From NCBI RefSeq assembly GCF_902459685.1, contig NZ_CABPSF010000006.1, forward strand, positions 124,001 through 188,000: a DNA stretch of 64,000 nucleotides, in the 5' to 3' direction. Under the pieces are notes generated by a model. It worked only from the letters and a program-made list of their open reading frames with translations. It ran no database searches and was not told where the DNA came from. A program made the translations under genes and the position numbers. Position 1 is the stretch's first letter; every line of letters starts with the position of its first letter. This document shows positions 25,941 through 37,168 of this stretch, piece by piece. Origin of the DNA: Pandoraea iniqua (lineage in GTDB: Bacteria > Pseudomonadota > Gammaproteobacteria > Burkholderiales > Burkholderiaceae).

Positions 25941-27491
25941 ATGAATTTGCTAAAAGCTCTCGCTACGGTCAGCGGTTTTACGATGCTTTCGCGCATCACC
26001 GGTCTGGTCCGTGAAATTCTCATTGCGCGCATGTTCGGGGCCGGTCCAATGACCGACGCCTATAACGTGGCGTTCCGTATCCCCAATCTGCTTCGCCGTC
26101 TGTCCGCAGAAGGGGCGTTTTCGCAGGCATTCGTGCCAATTCTGGCCGAATTCAAGTCGCAACGAAGCGCCGACGAGACCAAAACACTGGTCGATTCCGT
26201 CACCACGGTGTTGTTCTGGGTACTGCTCTCGATCACCGTGGCAGGCGTTCTCGGGGCGTCCGGCGTCGTTTATGCCGTCGCGACCGGTCTTTCGCGCGAA
26301 AACGGCACGTTCGACGCCGCTGTCTTTATGACGCGCGTGATGTTCCCGTACATCACCCTGATCTCGATCACGACGCTCGCCGCCGGGGTGCTCAATACGT
26401 GGCGCCAGTTCTCGGTGCCCGCGTTCGCGCCCGTGCTGCTCAACGTCAGCTCGATCGTCGCATCGCTGTGGGTCGCGCCGCACCTCGAAACGCCCGTCTA
26501 CGCGCTGGCTTACGCCGTCATCGTCGGCGGCGTGCTGCAACTGCTCATCCAGTTACCCGCGCTCGCCCGTATCGGCATGGTGCCGCGCATCACCATCAAT
26601 ATCGTGGCTGCCTTGCGTAATCCCGGCGTGAAGCGGGTGCTCGCGAAGATGGTGCCGGCCACGCTGGCGGTGTCGGTGGCGCAGGTGAGCCTGATCATCA
26701 ATACGAATATCGCGTCGCGACTCGCCCAAGGCAGCGTCTCGTGGCTGGCCTACGCCGACCGCCTGATGGAGTTTCCGACCGCGTTGCTGGGCGTGGCGCT
26801 GGGCACGATTTTGCTGCCGAGCCTCTCCCGCGCTAATGCCGACGGCGACGGGGCCGAATATTCGGCGCTGCTCGACTGGGGGCTGCGTCTGACGTTCCTG
26901 CTGGCGATGCCGAGCGCCGTGGGTCTCTTCGTCTACGCGGAACCGCTGACCGCCACGCTCTATCAATATGGCCGCTTCGACGCCAACGACGTCGTGATGA
27001 CGGCTCACGCCCTGACGGCCTACGGCGTGGGGCTGGTTGGCCTGATTCTGATCAAGATTCTGGCGCCGGGCTTCTATGCCAAGCAAGACATCAAGACGCC
27101 GGTGAAGATTGCCATCGTGGTATTGATTGCCACGCAGCTGTCGAACTTGCTGTTCGTGCGCTGGTTTGCGCATGCGGGCTTATCGCTCTCGATTGGCGTG
27201 GGTGCGTGCATGAACGCGGCGCTGCTTTTCGCGGGCCTCTATAAGCGGGGTATTTACCGCCCGGCGCCCGGCTGGCGGCTTTTCTTCGTGCAATTGCTGG
27301 CGGCTTGTCTGATTCTCGCCGGGGTGTTGCTGTGGTTCACGCAGAGTTTCGACTGGGTCGCCCTCGGGGCGCGGCCGCTCGCACGTATCGCGCTGCTGGG
27401 CGCGAGTCTGGTGCTATGCGCCGTGGTGTATTTCGGCGCATTATTCCTCATGGGTTTCAATTTCTCGTTCTTCCGCCGTCGCACGAATTGA
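25941..27491 (+). CDS. murJ: Lipid II flippase MurJ
   Basis: The 516-residue MOP-superfamily protein with about 14 transmembrane segments moves lipid II across the inner membrane. It begins [20 protein letters not shown] and carries [20 protein letters not shown] and [20 protein letters not shown], both diagnostic of MviN/MurJ. The C-terminus is basic (FFRRRTN). The open frame extends 35 codons upstream but overlaps the TATAAT, so the start at 25941 is preferred. Confidence 0.96.
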   Translation: MNLLKALATVSGFTMLSRITGLVREILIARMFGAGPMTDAYNVAFRIPNLLRRLSAEGAFSQAFVPILAEFKSQRSADETKTLVDSVTTVLFWVLLSITVAGVLGASGVVYAVATGLSRENGTFDAAVFMTRVMFPYITLISITTLAAGVLNTWRQFSVPAFAPVLLNVSSIVASLWVAPHLETPVYALAYAVIVGGVLQLLIQLPALARIGMVPRITINIVAALRNPGVKRVLAKMVPATLAVSVAQVSLIINTNIASRLAQGSVSWLAYADRLMEFPTALLGVALGTILLPSLSRANADGDGAEYSALLDWGLRLTFLLAMPSAVGLFVYAEPLTATLYQYGRFDANDVVMTAHALTAYGVGLVGLILIKILAPGFYAKQDIKTPVKIAIVVLIATQLSNLLFVRWFAHAGLSLSIGVGACMNAALLFAGLYKRGIYRPAPGWRLFFVQLLAACLILAGVLLWFTQSFDWVALGARPLARIALLGASLVLCAVVYFGALFLMGFNFSFFRRRTN

Positions 27492-27515
27492 CGCGGCAGG
27501 ACCCACGGGTGCCGC

Positions 27516-28382
27516 ATGGCGAATCGCTTTCTCGAGTACTTTGCTGCACTGGTGGCGTCTGACGATGGCCTGCCGCTGACCGAAGCGGCTATCTCCATCG
27601 CGCAGGACGTCTACCCCGATCTCGACGTGCAAGACACGCTCACGCAGATCGACGCGTTTGCCGCTCGCTTGTCCAGACGTTTGCCGCAGGACGCCGGGCC
27701 GTTGCAGAAGCTGCAACTGCTCGATCACTTCTTCTTCCGCGAACTCGGCTTCTCCGCCAATCAGAACGACTACTACGATCCCGACAACAGCCATCTGCAT
27801 ATCGTGCTGGATCGTCGGCGCGGTATTCCGATTTCGCTCGCGGTGCTGTGCATGGAAATCGGGCATCAGATCGGTCTGCCGCTGCGCGGATTGTCCTTCC
27901 CCGGGCACTTTCTGCTGAGACTGGCGGTGCCGGCCGGCGACGTGGTCATCGATCCGCTCTCCGGTAATTCGCTCTCGCCGCAGCGGTTGCTGGAAATGGT
28001 CGAGCCGTATCTGAAGCACTACCGTGACGAAAGCGCCGAACCGATTCAAGAGTTGGCGCTCTGGGCACTATTGCACCCGTTTCTGGAACCGGCGACGCCG
28101 CGGGAGATCCTCGCGCGCATGCTCCGTAATCTGCGGGCGATCTATACGCAGAACGAGCGGTGGGAGCGGTTGCTGGCCGTTCAGGAGCGAATGGTCCTCT
28201 TGTTGCCCGACCAGCCGATCGAGAAGCGGGATCGTGGGTTGGCCTACGCGAGGCTCAAACTCGTACGTCCGGCGCAAGATGATCTCGAGCTTTATCTGAG
28301 CAAACGGCCCGAAGCCGAAGACGCCGACGCCATCCGGCAGGTGCTCGACGACTTGAGCCGTCGGCCGGGAAGCCACGGATAA
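27516..28382 (+). CDS. SirB1-family protein (transglutaminase-like plus TPR)
   Basis: The 288-residue protein has the SirB1 signature: LLDHFFFRELGFSANQNDYYDPDNS, GIPISLAVLCMEIGHQIGLPLRG, and GHFLLR with DPLSGN. This is a transglutaminase-like fold with Cys, His and Asp positions. The C-terminal third (roughly 180-288) looks like TPR helices. Members are of uncertain biochemical role, often linked with YchA. It starts 24 nt after murJ and is probably co-transcribed. Confidence 0.88.
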   Translation: MANRFLEYFAALVASDDGLPLTEAAISIAQDVYPDLDVQDTLTQIDAFAARLSRRLPQDAGPLQKLQLLDHFFFRELGFSANQNDYYDPDNSHLHIVLDRRRGIPISLAVLCMEIGHQIGLPLRGLSFPGHFLLRLAVPAGDVVIDPLSGNSLSPQRLLEMVEPYLKHYRDESAEPIQELALWALLHPFLEPATPREILARMLRNLRAIYTQNERWERLLAVQERMVLLLPDQPIEKRDRGLAYARLKLVRPAQDDLELYLSKRPEAEDADAIRQVLDDLSRRPGSHG

Positions 28383-28386
28383 CGCC

Positions 28387-28416
28387 GGATTCCAGCGGAT
28401 TCCAGCGGATTCCAGT
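28387..28416. repeat. Three 10-bp tandem units after the SirB1-type gene
   Basis: GGATTCCAGC occurs twice and GGATTCCAGT once in succession, just beyond the stop codon. This looks like slipped-strand duplication of a short tract before the terminator. Confidence 0.7.
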
Positions 28417-28431
28417 GTTCTTGCAACCAAA

Positions 28432-28469
28432 CGAAAAAAACGCCAGCCGATGAGGCTGGCGTTTTTTCG
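28432..28469. terminator. Bidirectional intrinsic terminator
   Basis: CGAAAAAAACGCCAGCC (28432-28448) pairs with GGCTGGCG plus a T6 run (28454-28469) around a GATGA loop, with one A bulged. It ends both the SirB1-type gene (plus) and the Mpo1-like gene (minus). Confidence 0.92.
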
Positions 28470-28471
28470 TT

Positions 28472-28966
28472 TCACGCTGACTGTGCCGCTAACTCCTCCA
28501 CCCGGCGTCGCAGCCCGGGCTTGTAGCCGAAGTAGAAAAACACTTCGGCCATCAGGAACATTGGTGCGATGAAAATCTGGAAGAGGTTGTCGAGCAGGGC
28601 GGGTTTGCGTCCCTCGAAATGGTGGCCGATCAACTGGATGATCCAGCCGCCGACGAACAACACGCCGAACGCGGTCAGTGCCCATGGCCAAGGCAGGCGG
28701 GCGAGGTGCTGGGTCACGGCGAGCATGACGGCGAAGAATGCGGTCATGGCCAGCGCGAGTGGCACGTCGAGCAGGAAGTAGTACATCAGCAGCACCAACA
28801 CGATCACATGCGTGGCGTTCAGGCCGCTGGGGCCGAGCGGGATCCACGAAAACGCCTGCATCACCGCGAGGATGATCATGGGAACGCCGAAGAAATGGGT
28901 CAGACGATTCTTGGGACTGCGGTGATAGCGCTGGTAGAACGACATCTGTTGCGCCAGTGATTTCAT
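28472..28966 (-). CDS. Mpo1-like (DUF962) integral membrane protein
   Basis: The 164-residue protein starts MKSLAQQMSFYQRYHRSPKN and has four hydrophobic segments. It matches the YGL010w/Mpo1 family: YHRSPKNRLTHFFGVPMI and GHHFEGRKPALLDNLFQIFIAPMF contain the conserved histidines thought to hold Fe2+. The yeast homologue is a dioxygenase in fatty-acid alpha-oxidation; the bacterial substrate is unknown. It is separate from the SDR gene (gap of about 200 nt). Confidence 0.87.
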   Translation of the reverse strand: MKSLAQQMSFYQRYHRSPKNRLTHFFGVPMIILAVMQAFSWIPLGPSGLNATHVIVLVLLMYYFLLDVPLALAMTAFFAVMLAVTQHLARLPWPWALTAFGVLFVGGWIIQLIGHHFEGRKPALLDNLFQIFIAPMFLMAEVFFYFGYKPGLRRRVEELAAQSA

Positions 28967-29167
28967 GCCAGCCTCCTGCCTCGGGGGACGGGGGGAACAC
29001 GCGGGGCCGGCGACGTACCGGCGTCGGAGTCGGCCGCAGAGTGCGGCCTGAGTTTCATTGTAGTCATACTCGGCACGGCAAATTGCTGCGATGCGGCAAA
29101 GTGTCTCGGGGTGCCGCTTGGTGTCTTTGGGCCGCCTTCGGGCCGCGCTTGGGCCGCGGTTGGACGC

Positions 29168-29926
29168 CTACTTGGGCTGCATGCGGATGGCGCCATCCAG
29201 CCGGATGACTTCGCCGTTGAGCATCGGGTTGCGCACGATCTGCTCGACGAGCATCGCGTATTCCGACGGCTTACCCAAACGCGGGGGAAACGGCACCATC
29301 TGCCCGAGCGAGGCCTGCACGTCCGGGGGCATGGCCAGCATCATCGGCGTCTCGAAGATGCCCGGCGCAATGGTCATGACGCGAATGCCGCTGCGCGACA
29401 GGTCGCGTGCCACCGGCAGCGTCAGACTCGCGACGCCGCCTTTCGACGCGGCGTAGGCGGCCTGTCCCATCTGACCGTCGTAGGCCGCAACCGAGGCCGT
29501 ATTGACGATGACACCGCGCTCGCCATCGCCATTGGGCTCGGCCTGGCTCATAGCCGTGGCGGCCAGCCGGATCATGTTGAACGTGCCGATCAGGTTGATT
29601 TGGATGACGCGTGAGAACGCATCGAGCGGGTGCGGGCCCTCACGACCGACGGTCTTGCTGCCAATCGCGATGCCGGCGCAATTGATCAGACCGCGCAACG
29701 TGCCCAGCGTCTGCGCGGCGGCCACGGCGGCTTTGCCGTCGTCCTCGCGTGTAACGTCGCACTTGATAAATTTGCCGCCGAGTTTTTCGGCCAGCGCTTC
29801 GCCCTCGTCAATGTTGACGTCGGCGAGCGCGACCTTCGCACCCAGTCCGGCAAGCCAGCGCGCGGCAGCGGCGCCGAGCCCAGAGGCGCCACCGGTGATC
29901 AGAAACACATTGCCCTGAATTTCCAT
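29168..29926 (-). CDS. Short-chain dehydrogenase, 3-hydroxyacyl-CoA (HSD17B10-like) type
   Basis: The 252-residue SDR has the NAD motif [10 protein letters not shown] near residue 11, the NCAGI segment near 85, [22 protein letters not shown] with the catalytic Ser, Tyr and Lys, and [11 protein letters not shown]. The order and the [16 protein letters not shown] region fit 3-hydroxyacyl-CoA or 2-methyl-3-hydroxybutyryl-CoA dehydrogenases, i.e. fatty-acid or isoleucine breakdown. It lies downstream of adk beyond a terminator, so it should have its own promoter. Confidence 0.88.
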   Translation of the reverse strand: MEIQGNVFLITGGASGLGAAAARWLAGLGAKVALADVNIDEGEALAEKLGGKFIKCDVTREDDGKAAVAAAQTLGTLRGLINCAGIAIGSKTVGREGPHPLDAFSRVIQINLIGTFNMIRLAATAMSQAEPNGDGERGVIVNTASVAAYDGQMGQAAYAASKGGVASLTLPVARDLSRSGIRVMTIAPGIFETPMMLAMPPDVQASLGQMVPFPPRLGKPSEYAMLVEQIVRNPMLNGEVIRLDGAIRMQPK

Positions 29927-29944
29927 GCGTCATCCTCCTGAGGC

Positions 29945-29981
29945 AAAAAAGGCGGCCCAGTCTGCACTGGCCGCCTTCTTT
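29945..29981 (-). terminator. Intrinsic terminator after adk
   Basis: AAGGCGGCC (29949-29957) pairs with GGCCGCCTT (29969-29977). The A-run at 29945-29950 becomes the T-run on the minus strand. It lies between adk and the SDR gene and can also work weakly on the plus strand. Confidence 0.85.
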
Positions 29982-30058
29982 TGTTGCGTCATCTGCGCCG
30001 AACGTCAACCGGGAACGGTGAGGGCCGGCGCATGGTCGCGGGTGCGATGATGATGCGC

Positions 30059-31114
<1,056 letters not shown>

Positions 31115-31897
31115 TCAGTCGCGAAGCAACGCGCGCACGCGTTCAAGATCTTCGGCCGTGTCGACACCGGGCAGCGGCGCGTCATCCGTCACGAGTACGG
31201 CGATTCGCTCGCCGTGCCACAACGCACGCAGCTGTTCGAGTGATTCGGCCGTCTCCAACGGTGCCTGCGGCAGGCTGGGATAGCTGCGCAGGAACTTGGC
31301 ACGATAGGCGTATAGCCCGATATGCCGATAGACCGGGGTCGTTGCTGCCGGCAGTGCAGCGAGATTCGCGAGCCCGGCGCTCCATGCATCGCGCGACCAC
31401 GGAATCGGGGCGCGCGAGAAGTAAAGCGCACGGCTATGCGCATCGAGCACGACCTTCACGACATTCGGCGAGAAGATCTCGGCGTTGTCGGTAATCGGAT
31501 GTGCCGCCGTCGACAGCGCGCATTCCGGGTGGTCGGCGAGATGGCCCGCCACGGCATGCACGAGGCGCGGGTCGATCAGCGGCTCGTCGCCCTGCACATT
31601 GACGACGATCGTGTCGTCGGACCAGCCCTGCTGCACCGCGACTTCGGCGAGACGGTCGGTGCCGGTCGGGTGATCGGCGCGCGTGAGCACGACGTCGAAC
31701 CCGTGGGCGGCAACCGCATCCACAACGCTTTGAGAATCGGTCGCCACGACGACCTGCCGGGCACCCGACTCGCGGGCCCGCTCGGCCACACGCACAACCA
31801 TCGGCTTGCCGCCGATGTCGGCGAGTGGCTTGTTGGGCAGGCGCGTCGACGCGAGACGCGCCGGGACGACAGCAACAAAATCGGTCACTTGGCTCAC
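31115..31897 (-). CDS. kdsB: 3-deoxy-manno-octulosonate cytidylyltransferase (CMP-Kdo synthetase)
   Basis: KdsB activates Kdo as CMP-Kdo for lipopolysaccharide core synthesis. The 260-residue protein has the nucleotide motif [19 protein letters not shown] near residue 9, [27 protein letters not shown] near 100, and [15 protein letters not shown]. Its ATG overlaps the trm112 stop by 4 nt (ATGA), indicating translational coupling in the lpxK operon. Confidence 0.97.
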   Translation of the reverse strand: MSQVTDFVAVVPARLASTRLPNKPLADIGGKPMVVRVAERARESGARQVVVATDSQSVVDAVAAHGFDVVLTRADHPTGTDRLAEVAVQQGWSDDTIVVNVQGDEPLIDPRLVHAVAGHLADHPECALSTAAHPITDNAEIFSPNVVKVVLDAHSRALYFSRAPIPWSRDAWSAGLANLAALPAATTPVYRHIGLYAYRAKFLRSYPSLPQAPLETAESLEQLRALWHGERIAVLVTDDAPLPGVDTAEDLERVRALLRD

Positions 31898-32100
31898 GAT
31901 CCGGCTTTGTCGTCGGTCAGCGGCACCGGCGTGCCTTCGACGGATTGACGGGCTTCGTCGGCCAGCATGACGGGAATGCCGTCACGAATGGGGTACGCAA
32001 GCTTATCCGCGTGGCAAATCAGTTCCTGGGCTTTCTTGTCGTACTCCAGGGGGCCCTTGCACAACGGGCAGACGAGAATTTCAAACAGTCGGGTGTCCAC
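31894..32100 (-). CDS. Trm112-family small zinc-ribbon-like protein
   Basis: The 68-residue protein ([20 protein letters not shown]) keeps the CPLC half and a single cysteine in [20 protein letters not shown], as in bacterial Trm112/YcaR proteins. These may support methyltransferases, but their role in bacteria is not settled. It overlaps lpxK by 20 nt upstream and kdsB by 4 nt downstream, so it is an integral member of this operon. Confidence 0.93.
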   Translation of the reverse strand: MDTRLFEILVCPLCKGPLEYDKKAQELICHADKLAYPIRDGIPVMLADEARQSVEGTPVPLTDDKAGS

Positions 32101-33259
32101 GCAATTTCTCCACTACCAGGGATACCAGGCGCGCATCGAGCGCGGCCTCGGCGGGTACGGCCCACACACGCGGGTCGGACCAGGTGAGGCATTTTACTGC
32201 ATCCTTTTCGGTAATCAGGATGGCATCGGCCGCGACCCCGTCGAACGGATTGGTCGCGAAATCGTAATGATCGGGCAGCGGCAGCGTCTCGATGGTCAGA
32301 CCCGCCGCGCGCAGCGCTGCGAAGAATCGCTCGGGGGCACCGATACCCGCCGCGGCGAGGATGCGCCGCGAGGCTGAGGCCGGGGCCGCCGAGGCACTGG
32401 CTGCGGCCGAAACCGGAGCCGAAACCGAAGCCGAAGCGTTACCGCCGGCAAAGTGAGCGAGCGGCCGCGAGAGCGATGGCTGGCTCACGCACCACGCGTC
32501 GCCCAGTGCCAGCGTGAGGCGCCACGTATTGGGCCAGTCAGGCAGCGTCTTGCCGTACGGATCGTTGATGAGGTTGGCATCGCGCCGGCGCGAGAGCGGT
32601 TCGCGCAGCGGCCCGGCAGGCAACAGAAAGCCGTTACCGCCAAGCCGGTGATCGAAGACGGCAATTTCGACGTTGCGCGCCAGCGCGTAGTGTTGAAGGC
32701 CGTCGTCGCAGACGATGACATCGCATTGGGGATGCGCGGCAAGCAATGCTCGCCCGCCCTCGACGCGTGCCGGCCACACCCATACGGGCACGCCGGTACG
32801 TTTTGCGATGAGCAGCGGTTCATCACCGACATCTTCCGGGCGTGACGTTGCGACGACTTCGGTCGGACGCGACAACTGTGCCCCATAGCCGCGCGAGAGC
32901 ACGCCGGGGCGATAGCCCTGCTGGCGCAGCGCCGCGACCAGCGCGATGACGGTCGGCGTCTTGCCGGTGCCGCCGACGGTGAGATTGCCGACCACGACGA
33001 TCGGCACCGGTAGGTGTGTCGATGTTTTCCAGCCGCGCCGGAAACTCAGGCGCCGCCATGCGGCCACGCCGGCAAAAATCCACGAAAACGGCCACAACAG
33101 CCATGCCATGGCACCGCGCCGCTGCCACTGCGCACTGACCCAATGGACGAGCGAACCGGACAACCGAGGGACCAACGCACGGGCGCGGGCACCCGAGGCA
33201 CCGGCGGTGCCGTTTTTGCCCGGGGTGCCGGTGGCGTTGCGCTCGTCCGGTGTCGTCAT
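32081..33259 (-). CDS. lpxK: Tetraacyldisaccharide 4'-kinase LpxK
   Basis: LpxK phosphorylates the lipid A disaccharide at the 4' position. The 392-residue protein has the P-loop [16 protein letters not shown] near residue 92, [14 protein letters not shown], and [16 protein letters not shown] with the catalytic region. It is longer than E. coli LpxK (328): the first ~45 residues are a Gly/Ala-rich extension and a Ser/Ala/Val tract of about 25 residues interrupts the C-terminal domain near residue 275. The start overlaps the exbD stop (ATGA); a later start is possible. Confidence 0.95.
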   Translation of the reverse strand: MTTPDERNATGTPGKNGTAGASGARARALVPRLSGSLVHWVSAQWQRRGAMAWLLWPFSWIFAGVAAWRRLSFRRGWKTSTHLPVPIVVVGNLTVGGTGKTPTVIALVAALRQQGYRPGVLSRGYGAQLSRPTEVVATSRPEDVGDEPLLIAKRTGVPVWVWPARVEGGRALLAAHPQCDVIVCDDGLQHYALARNVEIAVFDHRLGGNGFLLPAGPLREPLSRRRDANLINDPYGKTLPDWPNTWRLTLALGDAWCVSQPSLSRPLAHFAGGNASASVSAPVSAAASASAAPASASRRILAAAGIGAPERFFAALRAAGLTIETLPLPDHYDFATNPFDGVAADAILITEKDAVKCLTWSDPRVWAVPAEAALDARLVSLVVEKLRGHPTV

Positions 33260-33708
33260 CGGGCGGGCTTGCCGTTGGTGGTATTCGAGCGCGCGGCGAA
33301 CGTCAGTCGCGACAGACCGGCTTCGCGCGCCGCTTCCATCACGTTGATGACCGATTGATGGGTACTTTTCGCGTCGGCGTTGATGATGATGACCGGCGGT
33401 TCGGCCCCGGCGCTCGGCGTGCCAGTGGCTTGCCGCAGCGCCGCCGTCAGGCTTGCCACGTCACGTTGGCCGAGGGCCTGCCGGTCGATGGCATAACTAC
33501 CGTCCGCACCCACTGACACCACAATCTGGCGCGGCGGCACGACCGCTTTCTCGGCGTCGGCGGTGGGCAGGTTGACCTTGAGCGCGGTGTAGCGCGTGTA
33601 GGTCGTGGTGATCATCAGGAAGATCAGGATGACGAGCAGCACGTCGATGAGCGGGATCAGATTGATCTCCGGCTCGTCGCGCGTGGAGAGGCCTCGACGG
33701 AAATTCAT
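33256..33708 (-). CDS. exbD: ExbD/TolR-family proton-channel accessory protein
   Basis: The 150-residue protein has one N-terminal membrane helix ([21 protein letters not shown]) with the essential Asp in PLIDVLLV, and a periplasmic domain. With ExbB-type MotA/TolQ protein (33724-34338) it would form a proton-driven motor for TonB- or Tol-like machinery. It overlaps lpxK by 4 nt and follows exbB by 15 nt. Confidence 0.93.
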   Translation of the reverse strand: MNFRRGLSTRDEPEINLIPLIDVLLVILIFLMITTTYTRYTALKVNLPTADAEKAVVPPRQIVVSVGADGSYAIDRQALGQRDVASLTAALRQATGTPSAGAEPPVIIINADAKSTHQSVINVMEAAREAGLSRLTFAARSNTTNGKPAR

Positions 33709-33723
33709 CGTGCGCCTCGCCGA

Positions 33724-34338
33724 TCAGTGCCGCGGCAGCGTGGCATCGAGGAAATGGACGGCCTGCGTTTCCAGTTCTACGAGGAACGCATCGACGCGCG
33801 TGCGGTAGTACCGATAGAAGATCATCGCGGGGATGGCGATCATCAGGCCAAACCCGGTGTTGTACAGCGCCACCGAAATACCATGCGCGAGTTGCGCCGG
33901 GTCGGTGCCGGTGGCGTCTTGCGAGCCGAAAATCTCGATCATGCCCACCACCGTGCCGAACAGTCCCATCAGCGGGGCTACCGAGGCAATGGTGCCGAGC
34001 GCCGGCAGAAAGCGCTCCAGCTCATGCGCTACCGCACGGCCGGTTTCTTCCAGCGCCTCTTTGGCACCGTCGCGCGGGCCTTGCGGGTTATGGGCAACGT
34101 AACGCACGCCGGTGGCAAGCACGCGGCCGAGCAGCGAGCCGCGCGCGAGCGCTTCGGTGGCGTCGTGTTTGGCCGGCGAGCGGCGCGCGAGCGTAATGGC
34201 GTTTTCGAGCACGCCGCTGGGCAGCACGCGTGCGCGGCGCAACGACAGGGCGCGCTCGACGATCAGGGCGAGGGCGATGACGGATGCGATGAGAAGTGGC
34301 CAGATGGGCCAGCCGGCGGCCTGGATGACGGCGAACAA
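33724..34338 (-). CDS. exbB: ExbB/TolQ/MotA-family proton channel protein
   Basis: A 204-residue membrane protein from a TTG at 34338 (MFAVIQAAGWPIWPLLIASV) preceded by AGAGGTCG. The frame is open 88 codons further upstream, but those residues do not resemble the family. The core ALGTIASVAPLMGLFGTVVGMIEIF and ALYNTGFGLMIAIPAMIFY match the two channel helices of ExbB/TolQ. It is the first gene of the exbB-exbD-lpxK-trm112-kdsB operon. Confidence 0.93.
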   Translation of the reverse strand: MFAVIQAAGWPIWPLLIASVIALALIVERALSLRRARVLPSGVLENAITLARRSPAKHDATEALARGSLLGRVLATGVRYVAHNPQGPRDGAKEALEETGRAVAHELERFLPALGTIASVAPLMGLFGTVVGMIEIFGSQDATGTDPAQLAHGISVALYNTGFGLMIAIPAMIFYRYYRTRVDAFLVELETQAVHFLDATLPRH

Positions 34339-34785
34339 AGACGACCTCTTGCTTGTTGCGGGGATGGGCAAACGAGTCCGCACTGTAGCGTGCAGGGTGG
34401 GGATGGGCAAGCACCGTTTTCCACATCTGACGAGCACAAGGATGTGGACAACCTTGGGATACTTTTGGCAAGTCTTTGACCGCAAGGAGGTTTTTGGTTC
34501 GTGATGAAAAAATGAGCAACGAATGGTTTCAGATATGAACACCTCCGCAACCTCTCGATTCCCAAACGGACAAAGACAGCCTGTGGATAACTTTGTGCAC
34601 ATGTCTCCGGGCGCCCGTATATCCTGCTGTCTGTCACGAAAATGCCATGTGACGCGGGTGCGACACCCGCCGGACAGCCCCGTCAGTCAAGGCTTTACCG
34701 CCCCGATGTAGGAAAAGTGCGGCGGCGGGGTGCGAAAACCCTTAAATTAACGGGCCTGTGGACAGTTTTTGACCTGCCGAATCGC
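34339..34785. other. 447-nt divergent gap exbB/xseA with DnaA-box-like 9-mers
   Basis: No gene is supported. It holds a perfect DnaA box TGTGGATAA (34582-34590) and three related 9-mers: TTTTCCACA (34417-34425), TGTGGACAA (34443-34451) and TGTGGACAG (34757-34765). A TTAAAT near 34744 may be the xseA -10. Possible roles are DnaA titration or DnaA-dependent regulation. It is unlikely to be oriC, since dnaA, dnaN and rpmH are not here. Confidence 0.5.
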
Positions 34786-36159
34786 ATGAACCTTTCTTTT
34801 GACGACGCCCGGCCCAATCGTGGTGCGGATCGCGTGCTCAGTGTTTCGGATTTGAACAAGGCCGTTGCCGGGGTTCTGGAGCGGAGTTTTCCGCTCGCCT
34901 GGGTGAGCGGCGAGATTTCGAACTTCACGCGTGCCGCCAGTGGCCATTGGTATTTCTCGATCAAGGACGCGCAGGCGCAAATGCGCTGCGTGATGTTCCG
35001 TGGCCGTGCGCAACACGCTGATTTTTCACCGAAAGAGGGCGACCGCGTCGAAGTGCGGGCGCTGCTGTCGATGTACGTGCCGCGCGGCGAGGTGCAACTG
35101 AACGTCGAGGCGATCCGGCGCGCGGGGCAGGGCAATCTCTACGAAGCGTTCTTGCGTCTGAAGGAGAAGCTCGCGGCTGCGGGGCTCTTCGACGCCGATC
35201 GCAAGCGGCCGCTGCCGCGTTACGCCCGCCGGGTAGGCGTGGTGACCTCGTTGCAGGCGGCGGCGCTGCGCGACGTGCTGAGTACGCTCGCCCGCCGGGC
35301 GCCACATGTCTCGGTGGTGATTTACCCTGCCCCGGTGCAGGGCGCGGATGCGGCCTCGCGTCTGGCCGCAGCGCTCGATACCGCCAACGCCCGCCGCGAA
35401 GTCGACACCATTCTGCTGTGTCGCGGTGGCGGCTCCATCGAAGATCTCTGGGCGTTCAACGAAGAAGTGCTCGCGCACGCGATCGCCCGCAGCGAGTTGC
35501 CCGTCGTCTCGGGGGTCGGCCACGAGACCGATTTCACGATTGCCGACTTCGTGGCCGATGTGCGGGCACCCACCCCCACGGCCGCGGCCGAGCTGATCAG
35601 TGCGGCGCGCGACGAGTGTCTGCGCGAGGTCGACCGCGAGCGGCAACGCCTGACGCGCGCCATGTGGCGCACGCTGGAGCAACGCGCCCAGCAACTCGAC
35701 AGTCTGTCGCGCGGTCTGGTGTCACCGCGTGAGCGTCTGGCCCGGCAACAGGGGGCGCTGGCCCATCTGTCCGACCGGATGCGTCATGCGCTGGAACGCC
35801 CGCTGGCGCAGCGCCGCAGCCGGTTCGAGATGCTGCGCCTGCGTTTTGCGCGCGCCGTGCCCGATGTCGCGTCGCAGCATGAGCGGCTCGCATTGCTCTC
35901 GCAGCGCCTGCATACGGCCATGTCACGGCGCGCCGAGCGCTCGACGCAGCGACTCGTCGATGCGACCGCCCAGCTCGAACTCCTCAATCCGCGCCGCACG
36001 TTGCAGCGCGGCTATGCCGCCGTGCTCGACGGCCGCGGCCAGCCGGTGCGTGACCCGCGCAAGCTCCAGCGGGGCCAGCAGGTCACGATGCATCTGGCCG
36101 ATGGCGCGGCGGACGTGAGCATTGGTGATGTCCAGGTCAGGCTAGACGATACTTTTTAG
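34786..36159 (+). CDS. xseA: Exodeoxyribonuclease VII large subunit
   Basis: XseA with XseB degrades single-stranded DNA into oligonucleotides. The 457-residue protein starts MNLSFDDARPNRGADRVLSV; an N-terminal OB-fold (LAWVSGEISNFTRAASGHWYFS) is followed by the nuclease core with RVGVVTSLQAAALRD, CRGGGSIEDLWAFNEE and SGVGHETDFTIADFVAD. The C-terminal half is helical with many Arg/Gln heptads. No Shine-Dalgarno is evident at 34786, and xseB is not in the window. Confidence 0.96.
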   Translation: MNLSFDDARPNRGADRVLSVSDLNKAVAGVLERSFPLAWVSGEISNFTRAASGHWYFSIKDAQAQMRCVMFRGRAQHADFSPKEGDRVEVRALLSMYVPRGEVQLNVEAIRRAGQGNLYEAFLRLKEKLAAAGLFDADRKRPLPRYARRVGVVTSLQAAALRDVLSTLARRAPHVSVVIYPAPVQGADAASRLAAALDTANARREVDTILLCRGGGSIEDLWAFNEEVLAHAIARSELPVVSGVGHETDFTIADFVADVRAPTPTAAAELISAARDECLREVDRERQRLTRAMWRTLEQRAQQLDSLSRGLVSPRERLARQQGALAHLSDRMRHALERPLAQRRSRFEMLRLRFARAVPDVASQHERLALLSQRLHTAMSRRAERSTQRLVDATAQLELLNPRRTLQRGYAAVLDGRGQPVRDPRKLQRGQQVTMHLADGAADVSIGDVQVRLDDTF

Positions 36160-36275
36160 CGATGTCGGAGCGCCAGTGTTAGTGAAGTGCAGACAATCTG
36201 CGTCGATTAGTCGGGATCGGCACACAATCGTCACACGTGAAGCGCAAAGTGCGGTGAAACGAGTAACCGTCGGGT

Positions 36276-36303
36276 TTGCGGGGTTATCGCATCTGCCCTA
36301 GAA
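36276..36303 (+). promoter_or_regulatory. Candidate sodB promoter
   Basis: TTGCGG (36276-36281), a 16-bp spacer and TAGAAT (36298-36303) lie 57 nt before the sodB start. No Fur-type box is obvious. Confidence 0.5.
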
Positions 36304-36360
36304 TCGGTGGTTCCGGATAATGCAAATCGGGTTCCCCTCAGAGCACAAAGGACAATCGCC

Positions 36361-36939
36361 ATGGAACACAAGCTCCCTGAACTGCCGTACGCCATCGATG
36401 CACTGGCGCCGACCATCTCCAAGGAAACGATGGAGTATCACTACGGCAAGCATCACCAAGCCTACGTGACGAACTTGAACAACCTGATCAAGGGCACCGA
36501 ATTCGAAAACGCGTCCCTCGAAGACATCATCAAGAAGTCGTCGGGCGGCGTGTTCAACAACGCAGCGCAAGTGTGGAACCACACGTTCTTCTGGAACACG
36601 CTGTCGCCGAAGAGCAGCGGCGCACCGACGGGCGATCTGGCCAAGGCCATCGATGCCAAGTTCGGCTCGTTCGACGCCTTCAAGGAAACGTTCTCGAAGT
36701 CGGCCGTGGGCAACTTCGGTTCGGGCTGGACGTGGCTCGTGAAGAAGGCCGACGGTTCGGTCGACATCGTGAACACCAGCAACGCAGCCACGCCGATCAC
36801 CGGCACGGACAAGCCGCTGATCACCATCGACGTGTGGGAACACGCGTACTACATCGACTACCGCAATGCCCGTCCGAAGTTCGTCGAGGCATTCTGGGGT
36901 CTGGTTAACTGGGACTTCGCAGCGAAGAACTTCGCTTAA
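36361..36939 (+). CDS. sodB: Superoxide dismutase [Fe]
   Basis: The 192-residue dismutase starts at 36361 after AAAGGA. Metal ligands lie at His27 (YHYGKHH), His74 (NHTFFW), and Asp and His in [14 protein letters not shown]. The [10 protein letters not shown] and FGSGWTWLV segments favour iron over manganese. It detoxifies superoxide in the cytoplasm. It is monocistronic, with a terminator about 95 nt downstream. Confidence 0.97.
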   Translation: MEHKLPELPYAIDALAPTISKETMEYHYGKHHQAYVTNLNNLIKGTEFENASLEDIIKKSSGGVFNNAAQVWNHTFFWNTLSPKSSGAPTGDLAKAIDAKFGSFDAFKETFSKSAVGNFGSGWTWLVKKADGSVDIVNTSNAATPITGTDKPLITIDVWEHAYYIDYRNARPKFVEAFWGLVNWDFAAKNFA

Positions 36940-37031
36940 TCGAATACCCCGGAACACCCGGAATTCACCGGCAACGAGGTCAACCCTGGCGTCACGCGCC
37001 TGACCCGAGCGCGGCGCCTCGCCGGTGAAGC

Positions 37032-37063
37032 AAAAGCCCATCGCATGCGATGGGCTTTTTGTT
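37032..37063 (+). terminator. Intrinsic terminator after sodB
   Basis: AAAAGCCCATCG (37032-37043), CATG loop, CGATGGGCTTTT (37048-37059) then further T residues. Confidence 0.93.
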
Positions 37064-37168
37064 TTCAGCCGCCGCCGGTTTGCCCGCAGGGTGATGTCGT
37101 TTGATCGGGGTCAACATTCGGATGGGCAAGCGTCGTTAGAGTAACCCCTTCCAACGACCGGATAACGT

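Noticed and set aside
34339-34785. Chromosome origin (oriC)
   Set aside because: DnaA-box-like 9-mers are present, but dnaA, dnaN, rpmH and a clear AT-rich unwinding element are absent.
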